Part shown: positions 15,891 to 24,967 of the stretch, piece by piece
How positions within the stretch are numbered: position 1 is the stretch's first letter
Layout of the letters: each line of letters starts with the position of its first letter
From: Eubacterium ramulus ATCC 29099
GTDB taxonomy: Bacteria; Bacillota; Clostridia; Lachnospirales; Lachnospiraceae
Reading direction: 5' to 3'
Length of the DNA: 33,253 nt
Assembly: GCF_000469345.1 (NCBI RefSeq)
Contig: NZ_KI271174.1
Span: 1 to 33,253, forward strand
Notes under the pieces: generated by a model
What the model saw: the letters and a program-made list of their open reading frames with translations, nothing else
Told to the model about the DNA's origin: nothing
The model's database searches: none
Program-made: the position numbers and the translations under genes

Positions 15891-16880
15891 CTATTCTCCA
15901 ATTTGACATTCTACATTGATGCCACTGCTGTTGACTTTCAGTATCTTTTTCACGATGTCTCGTTTTATCGTAACTCCAGTAATTGTCTCCCGTGCTCCCA
16001 CGATATCACCGACATCATACTCTGTATTATTTTCAAAATCTGTTTCCAACGTATTTGCTGCCGCCCAAGTTTCCTGCAGTCGCTGTGTACCGCCGGTAAT
16101 CAACTCTTCCTCTGATTCCACGTTGGAATAGTCGTAAGTCTCTGTCACTTCATCCACGCCGAAAAACGTCTGTGTTTCTGATATATTTCCCCGCACATCC
16201 ATGTACAGATGCCGGACCATCCGCTCACTGAGGTCTCCTTTTCCCAGGCAGATCAGATGATTTACCGGCCGTTCATTGCTGCTGATCTGAAAATTCATCT
16301 GGTCAGAATCCCACTCTTCATCCTGGCTATAATCCACCAAAGGTACCGCAGACAAATGCACCTTTCCTTCACGATAATACATGACCAGTTTTGCGCCGGC
16401 GCATTTTAACATCTTCCGCATGCCTGTGTATGCATCAATATAACGATCCATCTGATATGAAGTGATTGTGATGCCTGCTTTCTCGCTGGGTGTCTCAAAC
16501 AGATCTCCAGCTCCAATGCGCTGTATCAGAAATCCCAACACCTCATTGGCGTCTCCGGATAACACCAGATAATCCTGCCCGTCATCCGGACACACTATCT
16601 TCTTGGACAGTATCCCCTGCCAGGTCCTTCCGGAATAGGTAACCGTCTCTTTTCCAGTATCCACGCAAACACCATCGATCCGGCCACCATACTCCGTATA
16701 TTTCACATGCCCGTTCACTACATCCTGCATTGCCAGATAATCACCGATACTGCAGCAATGATCGGAAATTGCCATGGTGCACTCAAAATCGTTTTCATCT
16801 GATCCGAAAGCCAGATCCAATTCGTATCGATCAATCGCCCCAAGCATTGCGTGATTGGAATCTTCGTGAATCAAGTCCAT
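15891..16880 (-). CDS. Siphovirus Gp37-like tail protein (Tal-type)
   Basis: The 329-residue protein resembles the siphovirus ReqiPepy6 Gp37-like family, which are tail-tip proteins following the distal tail protein. Signature regions are ELDLAFGSDENDFECTM near the start, YSGRTWQGILSKKIV near residues 82-96, and the C-terminal YDVGDIVGARE followed by TIKRDIVKKI. No lytic domain is visible, so it is a short form of the tail-associated lysin position. ATG at 16880 has GGAGG 11 bases upstream and overlaps the end of the distal tail gene by 10 bases. Confidence 0.8.
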   Translation of the reverse strand: MDLIHEDSNHAMLGAIDRYELDLAFGSDENDFECTMAISDHCCSIGDYLAMQDVVNGHVKYTEYGGRIDGVCVDTGKETVTYSGRTWQGILSKKIVCPDDGQDYLVLSGDANEVLGFLIQRIGAGDLFETPSEKAGITITSYQMDRYIDAYTGMRKMLKCAGAKLVMYYREGKVHLSAVPLVDYSQDEEWDSDQMNFQISSNERPVNHLICLGKGDLSERMVRHLYMDVRGNISETQTFFGVDEVTETYDYSNVESEEELITGGTQRLQETWAAANTLETDFENNTEYDVGDIVGARETITGVTIKRDIVKKILKVNSSGINVECQIGE

Positions 16881-17695
16881 TTTGGCTCAGACCTCCTCTC
16901 ATACATGGTGATGTCAAACCCAAACAGCCCGCTCCAGGACACGGAATGACTTCCGGAAGCAACCTTCTGAAACACATACCAGTCTCTGTCCTGCAGGTTG
17001 TACTGATTGACCTGCTCACCGTCATTTTTCACTTTGTATATCTTTTTACTCAGCGAATTAATGACAAGATACTCCCCCGTCTCCAACTGGCAGTTCACAT
17101 GGTACTTGTGGCTGCCGATCAGAATCTCCGGATTTTCGCAGGGACCATAGACCGTCAGTTCAAAATCTGCATCCGAGATGGCTTCGTTCAACAGGATCCG
17201 GCTGGACATCCCGTTGTAATAGTCAAACGGATAATCGTGTGGATAGTCCATATTATTTCCACTGCCAGATGCTTCCTGTGGCTGGAAGGTGTATTTTGAT
17301 TCTCTTACCCAGTACGGGCGATCTGTTGATATTTCCAGTGATATCCGCATATACCCTTTACGGATCAAATAATCGGTTTTTTTGGAAGCCGTAATGTAAC
17401 ACTGCAGATAATAATCACCGATCACAATTCTTCCATATTCCATGGCCAATACATCTTTTTCTGTACACTCAAACATGGCATTTCTGATTGCTGTGCCATC
17501 CGTCTCGTAATCGCATTGAATAATCGCAGGAATTGTCCTGGTTACAATCCCCTTGTTAAAACCGGTTATTTTATTGCTTTTTGAAGTTATGCTCCAGGCA
17601 AAATCATGAAGATCATTTTCATTTGCAAAAATATTCTTTTTTCCAAACAAAAGTTCTTCATTCCTATGATTTTTATAAATAAGTTCTTCCAGCAT
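16871..17695 (-). CDS. Distal tail protein (Dit, Sipho_tail family)
   Basis: The 274-residue protein fits the Dit/Sipho_tail family, the hexameric hub that joins tail tube to baseplate. It begins with a beta-rich region (KNIFANENDLHDFAW) and has the RKGYMRISLEISTDRPYWVRE segment that ends the N-terminal Dit domain; the rest is a carbohydrate-binding-like C-terminal part. Its place right after the tape measure gene is canonical. ATG at 17695 with GAGGTG 9 bases upstream. Confidence 0.85.
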   Translation of the reverse strand: MLEELIYKNHRNEELLFGKKNIFANENDLHDFAWSITSKSNKITGFNKGIVTRTIPAIIQCDYETDGTAIRNAMFECTEKDVLAMEYGRIVIGDYYLQCYITASKKTDYLIRKGYMRISLEISTDRPYWVRESKYTFQPQEASGSGNNMDYPHDYPFDYYNGMSSRILLNEAISDADFELTVYGPCENPEILIGSHKYHVNCQLETGEYLVINSLSKKIYKVKNDGEQVNQYNLQDRDWYVFQKVASGSHSVSWSGLFGFDITMYERRSEPKWT

Positions 17696-17696
17696 A

Positions 17697-20600
17697 TTAC
17701 TTCACCTCGTTTACTAACCGTGCAAAATCTCTTCGATTTATCGCAATACTTGCCCCTTCCAGTGCTTGCCGCAGATTTCCGCCCATATTCTCATCAATGG
17801 CAAGAATTGCGTCAAGAATTTTGGAAAGGATTGTTATCATACCTTCATTCTGTTCCGCCACCGCATCTGAGATCATCATTTTCAACTTGTAAGCACCACT
17901 TACAACTTCATCGCCGGCCTCACCGCCAGCCATGATCTGTCCTTCATTATTAATTCCAAACGCAGTCGGTTTTGTCATTAAAATCGGATCATTCATTGCC
18001 TTTTTATACCAGTCAATGCTAAAATGCGGTACTGATGGAGGATTCAAACTAAACTCGCCTTCAATCTTCGGATGCGGCAATTTTAACTTCGGCAAAGACC
18101 ATTCAAAATCGAAAAAGCCTTTGATCTTATCGATGGCATTTTTGACAACATCTTTTACTTTATCAAAAATCTCCTTGAACTTATCTTTAATCTTGCCAAG
18201 TACATTCGTTACAACCTCGTTTGCTTCATTCAGCTTATCCCGCAGAATATTTTTTACTCCATTAACTGCATTACTTACAACTGTTTTTATTGCATCCCAT
18301 GCGGCCGTGAACACTCCCTTAATGGCACCCATTACCGTCGTAACAACCGACTTGATAGCATCCCACACGGTCGTGATCACTGACTTGATGGCATCCAGTA
18401 CCGTCGATATTGCCGTTTTAATCGCGTTCCATACCGTTGTAATTACTGTCTGGATCGCTCCAAGTACAGTCGTGATCACCGCTTTGATAGCATCCCAGGC
18501 TGTCTGGATAACTCCCTTTATTGTTTCCAGGATCGGTGTCAGGAATGTTACGATGGCATTCCATATGGTCGTCACTGCCGTCTGTATGATCGTCAGCGCC
18601 GTTGTGATGGCTGCTGATATCTTGTCCCATACAAACTGGAACAGTTCATATATCGCCTGCAGAATAGGTGTCAGGAAGTCCACAATGGCCTTCCATACGG
18701 TTTCGATCACATCCTTTACTGCATTTGCTACGGTATCAATTTTTTCTTTGATTGCATCCCAGATTTCAATGATAGTGTCTTTGCAGTTCTCCCAGATGAA
18801 CCGGAACGGAACGGTAATGATCTGGAAAACTGCAGACATCAGCTCACCGATGAATAAAAGTGCAAATTTTACTACATTTTTGATGCCTTCCCACACTGTT
18901 GAAATAAAATCTTTGATTCCGTTGAAGATGTTCTCCGCCGTTTCCTTGACCGCATTGAATCCGCTTTCGACTTTTTCTTTGATCTCCTCCATTTTCCCAA
19001 CAATCGCTGTGCGGATCTTCTCCCATATCTCTTTGACATGTTTCCAAAGTTCAGACAGCTTTTCCTTGATCTTGTCCCAGTTCTTATACAGCAGGATTCC
19101 TACTGCAATCGCCGCTCCAATCGCAATGATGATAAGACCAATCGGTGATGTAAGAAATGTAAATGCTGCGCCAAGAGCCGTGGTTGCCCCGGTAGCTACG
19201 GTACACACACCAGACCAGAGGGTGGTTGCTGCGCTCATGATACCTTCCGCTACGGATCCGGCAATCAGTAGGCCATTTGCAATTCCCATAGTTGCATTCA
19301 GGGCAATCTGACCGGCATTCGCCGCAATGATCAATCCAGTAATCGTTCCTGCTGCCACTGCCAATAATTCCAACGCAGTCTTATTTTCGCTGCACCACTG
19401 CTTCATGTCCTTGAATCCCTGAATGATATTTTCGATAAAATTACTCAGGACATTGATACTATCTGCAACCAATTCAATTGCACCAACAACCAGATCTAAT
19501 GCTGTATCCAATAGATTTGATGCATCCTCCGCTGCCTTGCCGCTGGATACATATTCATCTATTTTCTCTTTGATCGGTGCGAGAGCTGTGACCAGATGAT
19601 CAAATGCATCCTTTATCTTGTCAACGGCCGGCTGGAGGTGTTCCTTTAATTTTCCGAATCCTTCCACTGCCCGGTCAATAAAATCCATAAGCTTCGGTGT
19701 CGCCGTTTCTGACAGCCAGGATGCTGCACTCCGGATTGCATTTCCAAGAGGTTCCTCAAATTTCTCTCCCAGATTGATTTTGAACCCTTCCCATGCAGAT
19801 GACATACTTCTGATGGCTCCGCCAAGACCAGCCTCCATATTGGAAGCCATATCATTGGCCGCTCCGGTACAGTTATTCAGCTTTTCCTGAAGATCTGTAT
19901 ATGCTCCGGATCCCTGATTTAAAATGGCAAGTAAGCCTTTCTGTGCTTCCGCACCGGCCACCGTTGATGCGAGAGCGGCTTTCTGTTCCACATCCATGCC
20001 CTCTGTCGCATCACACAGATCTTTGATGACATCTCCCAGGCTACGGGCTGTACCGTCCTGGTTGTAAAATTCAACTCCCAGTGCTTTAATTGCATCTCGT
20101 GCACCACTGGTATTGGTTCCCAGTCGAGTAATGATACTGGATAACGAAGTACCTGCCATGGAGCCTTTTACTCCGGCATTTGCCATCGTTCCCAAGGCAG
20201 CCGATACATCTTCCAGAGAATACTTATAGGTACCTGCCAGTGAAGAAACATAGGTAAATGCTTCTCCCAGATCACCGACTGTGGTATTTGACTTTGCCTG
20301 GACCGTAGCCAGTACATCCGCATATCGACTTGCATCCGATGCGCTGTCTCCAAATCCCGTCATGGAATCGGTCAGAATATCTGTAACCGTAGCCAGATCT
20401 TCACCGGATGCAGATGCCAGAGAAAGCATTCCGGATGTCGATTCCAGAATTTCATTTGTATCAAAACCTGCCAAAGCCATGTAACCCATTGCATCTGAAA
20501 CATCTTTAGCCGTCCAAGCCGTTGTGGAGCCATAATTTAAGGCTGCATCAGACAACTTCTGGTACTCATCCTGCGTTGCCCCAGACAGGGACTGTACTTT

Positions 20601-20822
20601 CAGCATGCCATCTTCAAAAGAGGCTGTGGTATCCACTACGGATTTTCCAAAGGAAACCAACTTATCTACTGCAAAGTAGGTAGTGATCGCAGCACCAATC
20701 TTTTTAAAAGCACTGCTCATTCTGGATTCGGATTTCTCAGCTCTCCCTGTCGTATCATCAATCGCCTTATTTGCATCGCCGTTATTTATGGCAATCGTTC
20801 CAAAAAGTTTAAATAATTCCAA
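17697..20822 (-). CDS. Tail tape measure protein, TP901 type
   Basis: The 1041-residue protein sets the tail length. The N-terminal TP901 core (about residues 55-300) has ASFEDGMLKVQSLSGATQ and GSTTAWTAKDVSDAMGYMALAG. The middle has a long hydrophobic stretch (around 490-580, ending GLIIIAIGAAIAVGILL) that can cross the membrane during DNA entry. Then come many 11-residue helical repeats (V-ITT-VWDAIK type, about 740-860). The C-terminus has a Pro-rich segment (PKLKLPHPKIEGEF) typical of Firmicutes phage tape measures. The start is TTG at 20822, chosen because GAAGGTGAG lies 8 bases upstream and the sequence MELFKLFGTIAINN is the usual N-terminus. A large antisense open frame within it (17932-19311) is a shadow of the repeats. 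Confidence 0.94.
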   Translation of the reverse strand: MELFKLFGTIAINNGDANKAIDDTTGRAEKSESRMSSAFKKIGAAITTYFAVDKLVSFGKSVVDTTASFEDGMLKVQSLSGATQDEYQKLSDAALNYGSTTAWTAKDVSDAMGYMALAGFDTNEILESTSGMLSLASASGEDLATVTDILTDSMTGFGDSASDASRYADVLATVQAKSNTTVGDLGEAFTYVSSLAGTYKYSLEDVSAALGTMANAGVKGSMAGTSLSSIITRLGTNTSGARDAIKALGVEFYNQDGTARSLGDVIKDLCDATEGMDVEQKAALASTVAGAEAQKGLLAILNQGSGAYTDLQEKLNNCTGAANDMASNMEAGLGGAIRSMSSAWEGFKINLGEKFEEPLGNAIRSAASWLSETATPKLMDFIDRAVEGFGKLKEHLQPAVDKIKDAFDHLVTALAPIKEKIDEYVSSGKAAEDASNLLDTALDLVVGAIELVADSINVLSNFIENIIQGFKDMKQWCSENKTALELLAVAAGTITGLIIAANAGQIALNATMGIANGLLIAGSVAEGIMSAATTLWSGVCTVATGATTALGAAFTFLTSPIGLIIIAIGAAIAVGILLYKNWDKIKEKLSELWKHVKEIWEKIRTAIVGKMEEIKEKVESGFNAVKETAENIFNGIKDFISTVWEGIKNVVKFALLFIGELMSAVFQIITVPFRFIWENCKDTIIEIWDAIKEKIDTVANAVKDVIETVWKAIVDFLTPILQAIYELFQFVWDKISAAITTALTIIQTAVTTIWNAIVTFLTPILETIKGVIQTAWDAIKAVITTVLGAIQTVITTVWNAIKTAISTVLDAIKSVITTVWDAIKSVVTTVMGAIKGVFTAAWDAIKTVVSNAVNGVKNILRDKLNEANEVVTNVLGKIKDKFKEIFDKVKDVVKNAIDKIKGFFDFEWSLPKLKLPHPKIEGEFSLNPPSVPHFSIDWYKKAMNDPILMTKPTAFGINNEGQIMAGGEAGDEVVSGAYKLKMMISDAVAEQNEGMITILSKILDAILAIDENMGGNLRQALEGASIAINRRDFARLVNEVK
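18250..18600 (-). repeat. Tandem 11-residue (33-bp) repeats within the tape measure gene
   Basis: About a dozen degenerate copies of a unit like VITTVWDAIKS follow each other, often alternating in 22-residue pairs (VWDAIK, then VLDAIK or VMGAIK). The DNA shows an imperfect 33/66-bp period. Such undecad repeats form long helices in tape measures, and copy number can change tail length. Confidence 0.75.
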
Positions 20823-20852
20823 CTATTTCTCACCTTCTTTCCATGTTCAGAA

Positions 20853-21152
20853 TTATGGTTCCAATACAAATCCATCCAGAATACTGTTTGAATCCTCGAT
20901 GATCTGCACAATGTCCTCCTTCTCCAATGTCGGTGTCTGCGCTGGCCTTGCTTCTCTGTCGCAGGCTGCAATATACTCTTCAAAGGACATATCCCATACC
21001 TTATGCAGATAATATTCCCACCGGATGTCCTGCACCTTTTCTTCTGCAATGCTCTGCATGATCGTTTCCAAAAAACCATGAAGCTGCTGCAATCGAATAA
21101 AATCATCTAAAATCAAATATGGATCTGCATATCTTTGAGACAGCAAATCCAT
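20853..21152 (-). CDS. Tail assembly chaperone, downstream (T-like) part, probably made by -1 frameshift
   Basis: This frame encodes 99 residues from its first ATG (MDLLSQRYADPYLILDD), a charged helical protein without a named family. It lies between the G-like chaperone gene and the tape measure, where siphophages carry the gpT frame. The ATG at 21152 has no Shine-Dalgarno. The frame is open upstream to the slippery TTTTTTC at 21197-21203 in the G frame, so a -1 slip would give a G-T fusion that continues QTCHEIVQSIGYIKYMDLL. Independent initiation is possible but less likely. Function by analogy: binds the tape measure and recruits tail tube subunits. Confidence 0.72.
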   Translation of the reverse strand: MDLLSQRYADPYLILDDFIRLQQLHGFLETIMQSIAEEKVQDIRWEYYLHKVWDMSFEEYIAACDREARPAQTPTLEKEDIVQIIEDSNSILDGFVLEP

Positions 21153-21166
21153 ATATTTGATGTATC

Positions 21167-21631
21167 CTATCGATTGAACAATTTCATGACACGTTTGAAA
21201 AAATCTTTGAAATCCTCGTTTGTGGCCACATCCAGAATGATCTCGCCATAGTCTGCCAGCGATAATGCCCGTACCTGCGGCACACTCAATCCGGTCAGAG
21301 AAGCGATGAATTTCTGAATATCAGCTTCTGCTGCCGGGATATTGGAAATCACAATACCGGCAATGTCAAATACTACACTGAAACCAATGGATTCCAGTTT
21401 TGCATCCTTTGCCTCCTTGGAATCTTCTGTTTCTTCAGCTCCATCCGCATCTGCTTTCATGCTTTCTTTGATCTGGTCGACATTGAAACACTCTTTGAAC
21501 TGTCTCACACCGATTTCAGAAATGATTTTGCACACCATTCCCAGGTCAGAAGCTGCCAACGGTCTCAACTCATACTTCTTTTCAGTTTCATCAACTGTTG
21601 ATTCAACTGTTTCTACAACTGTTTCACTCAT
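21167..21631 (-). CDS. Tail assembly chaperone, upstream (G-like) part
   Basis: The 154-residue protein follows the major tail protein gene and precedes the tape measure, the place of gpG in phage lambda and its Firmicutes counterparts. It has an acidic Thr/Glu-rich N-terminus, a helical core (RPLAASDLGMVCKIISEIG, FIASLTGLSVPQVRALS) and an end with DFKDFFKRVMKLFNR. The slippery heptamer lies at the DFF codons, 11 codons before the stop. ATG at 21631 has AGGAGG 10 bases upstream, overlapping the major tail gene stop. Confidence 0.8.
   Translation of the reverse strand: MSETVVETVESTVDETEKKYELRPLAASDLGMVCKIISEIGVRQFKECFNVDQIKESMKADADGAEETEDSKEAKDAKLESIGFSVVFDIAGIVISNIPAAEADIQKFIASLTGLSVPQVRALSLADYGEIILDVATNEDFKDFFKRVMKLFNR
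21197..21203 (-). promoter_or_regulatory. Slippery heptamer for -1 programmed ribosomal frameshift
   Basis: On the minus strand GAT TTT TTC AAA contains T TTT TTC in the correct phase (X XXY YYZ). After a -1 slip the frame stays open through CAA ACG TGT CAT and on into the 99-residue downstream frame, past the zero-frame TAG at 21167-21169. Confidence 0.72.
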
Positions 21632-21645
21632 TGTTCAACTACCTC

Positions 21646-22284
21646 CTACGCTTTTACCGCTTTCTGTGTTCCCTGTGTGGCCTGTGTTGCAGATGCATTC
21701 GGCACATAGATATGATACGGAAGCTTATTTGTGCTGCCGCCAGCTACCAGATCAGCCACACACTGGAAGGTTGCCGGGATCACAGACGCTTCCTTGTCTT
21801 TGTTGTCTGATTCAAGACCATCTGTACAGATTGCATAATCAAAGACGATAATGATCGGGCTGCCGTTTGTCTTAAATCCTACAAAGGCAAAGTTTTCGAT
21901 ATAATCAGAATCCTCAATCAGTGCCTTGGATTCGATCACATCAAATCTGGCGTCTTCCGATGTTCCAGTCTGTCCGATCACCGTGGACTGCAGGAACTCT
22001 TTCGTGATCTCCACCATATTTGTTTCAATCTGTGCTGTCTCACCGATCTTCTGAACCAGTCCTTTTGCTTTGACTGTAACACCATCAACAGGGATATCCG
22101 TTGTCTCCGGTTTGATTGTCAGCTTATTGCCACCGGAAGTCGCACCAAGGATCGTTCCTTTCCATTTGTTCTGCGCTTTTTCATAGGTAAAATTCTTATA
22201 CAAAGTACCTGCACCAAGCATGATGTTCTGCGGTGTGGTCTCTGATACACCTGATACTGCAAATTCAGTCCAATCTGCTGCCAT
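21646..22284 (-). CDS. Major tail protein (tail tube)
   Basis: The product (212 residues from ATG 22284) is a tail tube subunit by position and pattern: a beta-rich protein with PQNIMLGAGTLYKNFTYEKA near the start, IETNMVEITKEFLQSTVIG in the middle, and an Ala/Thr/Gln-rich C-terminus. It resembles the major tail proteins of Firmicutes siphophages, where the phrase 'LGAGTLYKNF' is common. An in-frame ATG at 22302 exists but its codons cover GGAGG, which better serves the ATG at 22284 (11 bases). It lies between the tail terminator-like gene and the chaperones. Confidence 0.82.
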   Translation of the reverse strand: MAADWTEFAVSGVSETTPQNIMLGAGTLYKNFTYEKAQNKWKGTILGATSGGNKLTIKPETTDIPVDGVTVKAKGLVQKIGETAQIETNMVEITKEFLQSTVIGQTGTSEDARFDVIESKALIEDSDYIENFAFVGFKTNGSPIIIVFDYAICTDGLESDNKDKEASVIPATFQCVADLVAGGSTNKLPYHIYVPNASATQATQGTQKAVKA

Positions 22285-22286
22285 AT

Positions 22287-22670
22287 TTACTCTGTCCTCC
22301 ATTCTTTCACTGTTAAATTAATCTGTATCCGTTTCAGGAATCCATCCACCGTTGCAATCGGGAATGCATTTCCATAAAAAACAGCAATCCCTGATCCATC
22401 CCCAAGAATTGCCCTTCTGCCCTGTATGCCAGGGAATAACTTTTTGATTTTGTTCTTTTGCGCTTCCAGTTCATCCCATTCTTTTCCCGTGCCGGTCAGA
22501 ATAAACTGCGTTTCCTGCTGTCCGTCTTCGTTAAATGACTCAACCTCGTTATATTCACCTACCCAGTATGCAGAAATGGAATCAATGGATGATGTATATT
22601 CCATAAATTCATATGGAATCTGTGCTGATGCCATTGCATCATTTATAAATTTTAATCCTGCATTTGTCAT
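22287..22670 (-). CDS. Tail terminator/tail completion-like protein
   Basis: The 127-residue protein lies between the HK97-gp10-like gene and the major tail protein gene, the canonical place for the tail terminator. Visible features are an N-terminal helix (AGLKFINDAMASAQIPYEF), a beta-rich core with YWVGEYNEVE, and KRIQINLTVKEW at the end. Family assignment rests mainly on position. ATG at 22670 overlaps the upstream stop, with AAAGGA about 8 bases upstream. Confidence 0.65.
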   Translation of the reverse strand: MTNAGLKFINDAMASAQIPYEFMEYTSSIDSISAYWVGEYNEVESFNEDGQQETQFILTGTGKEWDELEAQKNKIKKLFPGIQGRRAILGDGSGIAVFYGNAFPIATVDGFLKRIQINLTVKEWRTE

Positions 22671-23077
22671 TATCCCATTCCTTTCAGCATTGCTTCCAGC
22701 AGCTTCTTCAATTTCACTTTCGACGAATTGAAAGCCTTATTCAGTGCCCTGGTTGGCTTTTTACCGGTTGTGGTATGCCAATTTCCAGAACGGTCTTTAT
22801 ATTTCCATTCTGTCTTTCTGCCATCACCATTCAATGCATACTGGCCGGTTCCAAACTCTTCCCAGATCGCATTTTCCTGCGGGCTGCCGACCATTGCCTC
22901 ACCGTTTGCTTCATCCACCTTATAGGTCCAGGAACCTTTTGTCTGTCCCGTGTCAACTCTGGTATTCCGCTTTACCTGCGCTTCCAGTTCACCGGATGCT
23001 TCGTACAGCCACTGGATAGTGGCATGATTTAACGCAGCCTTTACTTTGATGGAATTATCTTCAAATTTCACTGACAT
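22670..23077 (-). CDS. HK97-gp10-like minor capsid/tail-completion protein
   Basis: The 135-residue protein fits the HK97 gp10 family: N-terminal helix with LEAQVKRNTRVDTGQTKGSWTY, the VGSPQENAIWEEFGTGQYA block and a basic C-terminal helix. These proteins act at the head-tail joint or in tail completion. The ATG/TAA overlap with both neighbours shows tight coupling. Confidence 0.85.
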   Translation of the reverse strand: MSVKFEDNSIKVKAALNHATIQWLYEASGELEAQVKRNTRVDTGQTKGSWTYKVDEANGEAMVGSPQENAIWEEFGTGQYALNGDGRKTEWKYKDRSGNWHTTTGKKPTRALNKAFNSSKVKLKKLLEAMLKGMG

Positions 23078-23409
23078 TACTGACCACCTCTGTACTGCAG
23101 ATAGATTTCAAGCTGCCGGTGTAACCCCATCGGATCATCGATCAGCATGACATCATATGCACTGCCATTTACCAGCAACCGGCTGTTCTCCGCCTTGATC
23201 GACACATCAACCGGCTTCCAGTCACAGATAAAAATATGAGATGATTCCTGCACCTTGGCATTGTAGGTGGTGTATTTGCTGTCACCGGAAGAAAGATCCA
23301 GAAATCCGGAAAGTTCCAAAACCGTTGACCAGCGTTTCACTCCGGCACCAATTTCAGTTTTCTCAGATGTACTGATCTGCAGCTGTGCGATTGTATTTCC
23401 ACCTATCAT
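23077..23409 (-). CDS. Phage head closure protein (SPP1 gp16-like)
   Basis: The 110-residue beta-rich protein lies between the head-tail connector and HK97-gp10-like genes. It contains SSHIFICDWKPVDVSIKAENSRL and VNGSAYDVMLIDDPMGLHRQLEIYL, the pattern of head closure or adaptor proteins that contact neck and tail. ATG at 23409 with AAAGGTGG 7 bases upstream. Confidence 0.75.
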   Translation of the reverse strand: MIGGNTIAQLQISTSEKTEIGAGVKRWSTVLELSGFLDLSSGDSKYTTYNAKVQESSHIFICDWKPVDVSIKAENSRLLVNGSAYDVMLIDDPMGLHRQLEIYLQYRGGQ

Positions 23410-23423
23410 CCTTCCACCACCTT

Positions 23424-23930
23424 TCAGAATCGTGCTTTCTTGTAAGGCTTTAAAAAGCCTACCAGGGACTTTGGATATCCGACGGTAGAATTGTCACCAT
23501 CCATGTTGAAATACGTCACAGCGTGCCGTGAGATTGTTTCAGACTGTATTCCGACCTTATCACGGTTCTCAAGATCCCATTTCAACATATTCGCAGCTCC
23601 CATTTTTACATCCATCGGGTACACTACTTTTGTCACCATGCAATGTTCTTCATCCATAAGCTCCATATTATTTGAAAAGAGATACAGCCCATTATTCAGT
23701 TTTGATTCTGAAATCTGAACTGTATCCCCTTTTTTGATATATGGATATGCTTTGGTGAATACTCCATCTGCTATCCCAGTATAAAAGCGCCTATTCCTAT
23801 CCTGAAAATTATTATTCGTATATTTCCGGATCAGAAGCTCCACTGCCTGTAATTTTCCTTTCAGGGCACCATCATCCATATTTTCTGCCGTTGGAACGTA
23901 TATCCGGAATTCTTCCACTGACATAATCAT
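23424..23930 (-). CDS. Phage head-tail connector protein (gp6/gp15-like)
   Basis: The 168-residue protein has an N-terminal helical part (DDGALKGKLQAVELLIRKYTNNNF) and a C-terminal part with AANMLKWDLENRDKVGIQSETISRHAV, as in the connector adaptors that sit under the portal. It directly follows the capsid gene. ATG at 23930 has GAGGTG about 7 bases upstream; an ATG two codons later is possible. Confidence 0.75.
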   Translation of the reverse strand: MIMSVEEFRIYVPTAENMDDGALKGKLQAVELLIRKYTNNNFQDRNRRFYTGIADGVFTKAYPYIKKGDTVQISESKLNNGLYLFSNNMELMDEEHCMVTKVVYPMDVKMGAANMLKWDLENRDKVGIQSETISRHAVTYFNMDGDNSTVGYPKSLVGFLKPYKKARF

Positions 23931-23950
23931 CGGAGCTCACCTCTTTCTGA

Positions 23951-24949
23951 TCAGGCTTTAACCTTTAAAATTACGACCTTCTCATCATTGGTTAATGCCG
24001 GCATTCCATAAGCGGTGCAGACAATATCGTCAGCAACACCCGGTTCGCGGTCATGCTCCACAAGGTTTCCACGCTTCAGGAAGTAAGTAATTGCCGGCAT
24101 ATCATCCTCTGTCTCGGCATCATTGTTCAGTTTGATGATCGGATTGAAAAATGCTTCTGTAGTCACCTTTGTTACATTGTCACCAACTTTCGCAAACGGA
24201 AGGGATTTGATAACATCTGAGAGATTGAACTTAGTACTGCCGTCTCCGCCGCTTTCTACAACCTCTTTACCGGCACTGTCGATCTTGTACCATTCTTTAT
24301 AGCTTTCCACTTTGTTGGATACTACAACATCACAGCCTGCGATTCTGCCGATAGAACCGTTTACCATCACACCAGACTCGTATTTATCTGCGGAAATGAA
24401 ATCCGGATCTTTTCGAAGCTGCGTCTTCTGTTTGGAGTGGATCAAAATTACTTTTTTGCTGTCCTCTTCCTCGCCGAACTTATCCACACCATCAACGATT
24501 GCGGTATATTTGATCACTGCAGATGTATCATCTACGATATTCGGAGACTCATACATGACTTTTACACGATCATTATCCAGCTTTTCGCTGATAGACATTG
24601 CAATCTGGTTGACCGCTGTTCCCATCGGGTTGCCATAACCGGAAAGCTGCGCCTCGTCTGTCAGGCGGACACCTTTACCGATTTTCTTGATACCATAAGA
24701 TGCTGTAGTAAATGCCATTTTGCTCTTGTCGATCGGCTCTCCCTCTGCATACTCCTCTGCTTCACCGATGTAACCCCATTTTGGAATTGTCACCGTGCTG
24801 CCCGGCTGTCCCTGCAATGTATTATCCACTGTGATATACCCGGTCATTACCGCTTTCTTTTCCACTTTCGCATTGATCATATCAGACACAACCTGCGGAT
24901 CAAATACGTCACCATTTACAAGGGTTGTAGTTTTGCTTAAATCTGCCAT
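23951..24949 (-). CDS. Major capsid protein, N4-gp56 family
   Basis: The 332-residue protein matches the N4-gp56 capsid pattern: KTTTLVNGDVFDPQVVSDM at the start, then LQGQPGSTVTIPKWGYIGEAEEYAEGEPI, then IGKGVRLTDEAQLSGYGNPMG and a helical NQIAMSISEKLDNDRV. It should form the icosahedral shell. It follows the scaffold gene, as expected. I prefer ATG 24949, 9 bases after AAAGGA, to the ATG at 24955. Confidence 0.88.
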   Translation of the reverse strand: MADLSKTTTLVNGDVFDPQVVSDMINAKVEKKAVMTGYITVDNTLQGQPGSTVTIPKWGYIGEAEEYAEGEPIDKSKMAFTTASYGIKKIGKGVRLTDEAQLSGYGNPMGTAVNQIAMSISEKLDNDRVKVMYESPNIVDDTSAVIKYTAIVDGVDKFGEEEDSKKVILIHSKQKTQLRKDPDFISADKYESGVMVNGSIGRIAGCDVVVSNKVESYKEWYKIDSAGKEVVESGGDGSTKFNLSDVIKSLPFAKVGDNVTKVTTEAFFNPIIKLNNDAETEDDMPAITYFLKRGNLVEHDREPGVADDIVCTAYGMPALTNDEKVVILKVKA

Positions 24950-24967
24950 TCTCATTCATCCTTTCTT

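Noticed and set aside
18250-18600. Regularly spaced repeats that might suggest a CRISPR array
   Set aside because: The 33-bp units are degenerate, have no unique spacers, and encode the tape measure helices in frame.
17932-19311. A 459-residue plus-strand open frame opposite the tape measure gene
   Set aside because: It is low-complexity (many Thr/Ile/Val/Ala) and mirrors the helical repeats of the real gene; it has no ribosome binding site and no family pattern.
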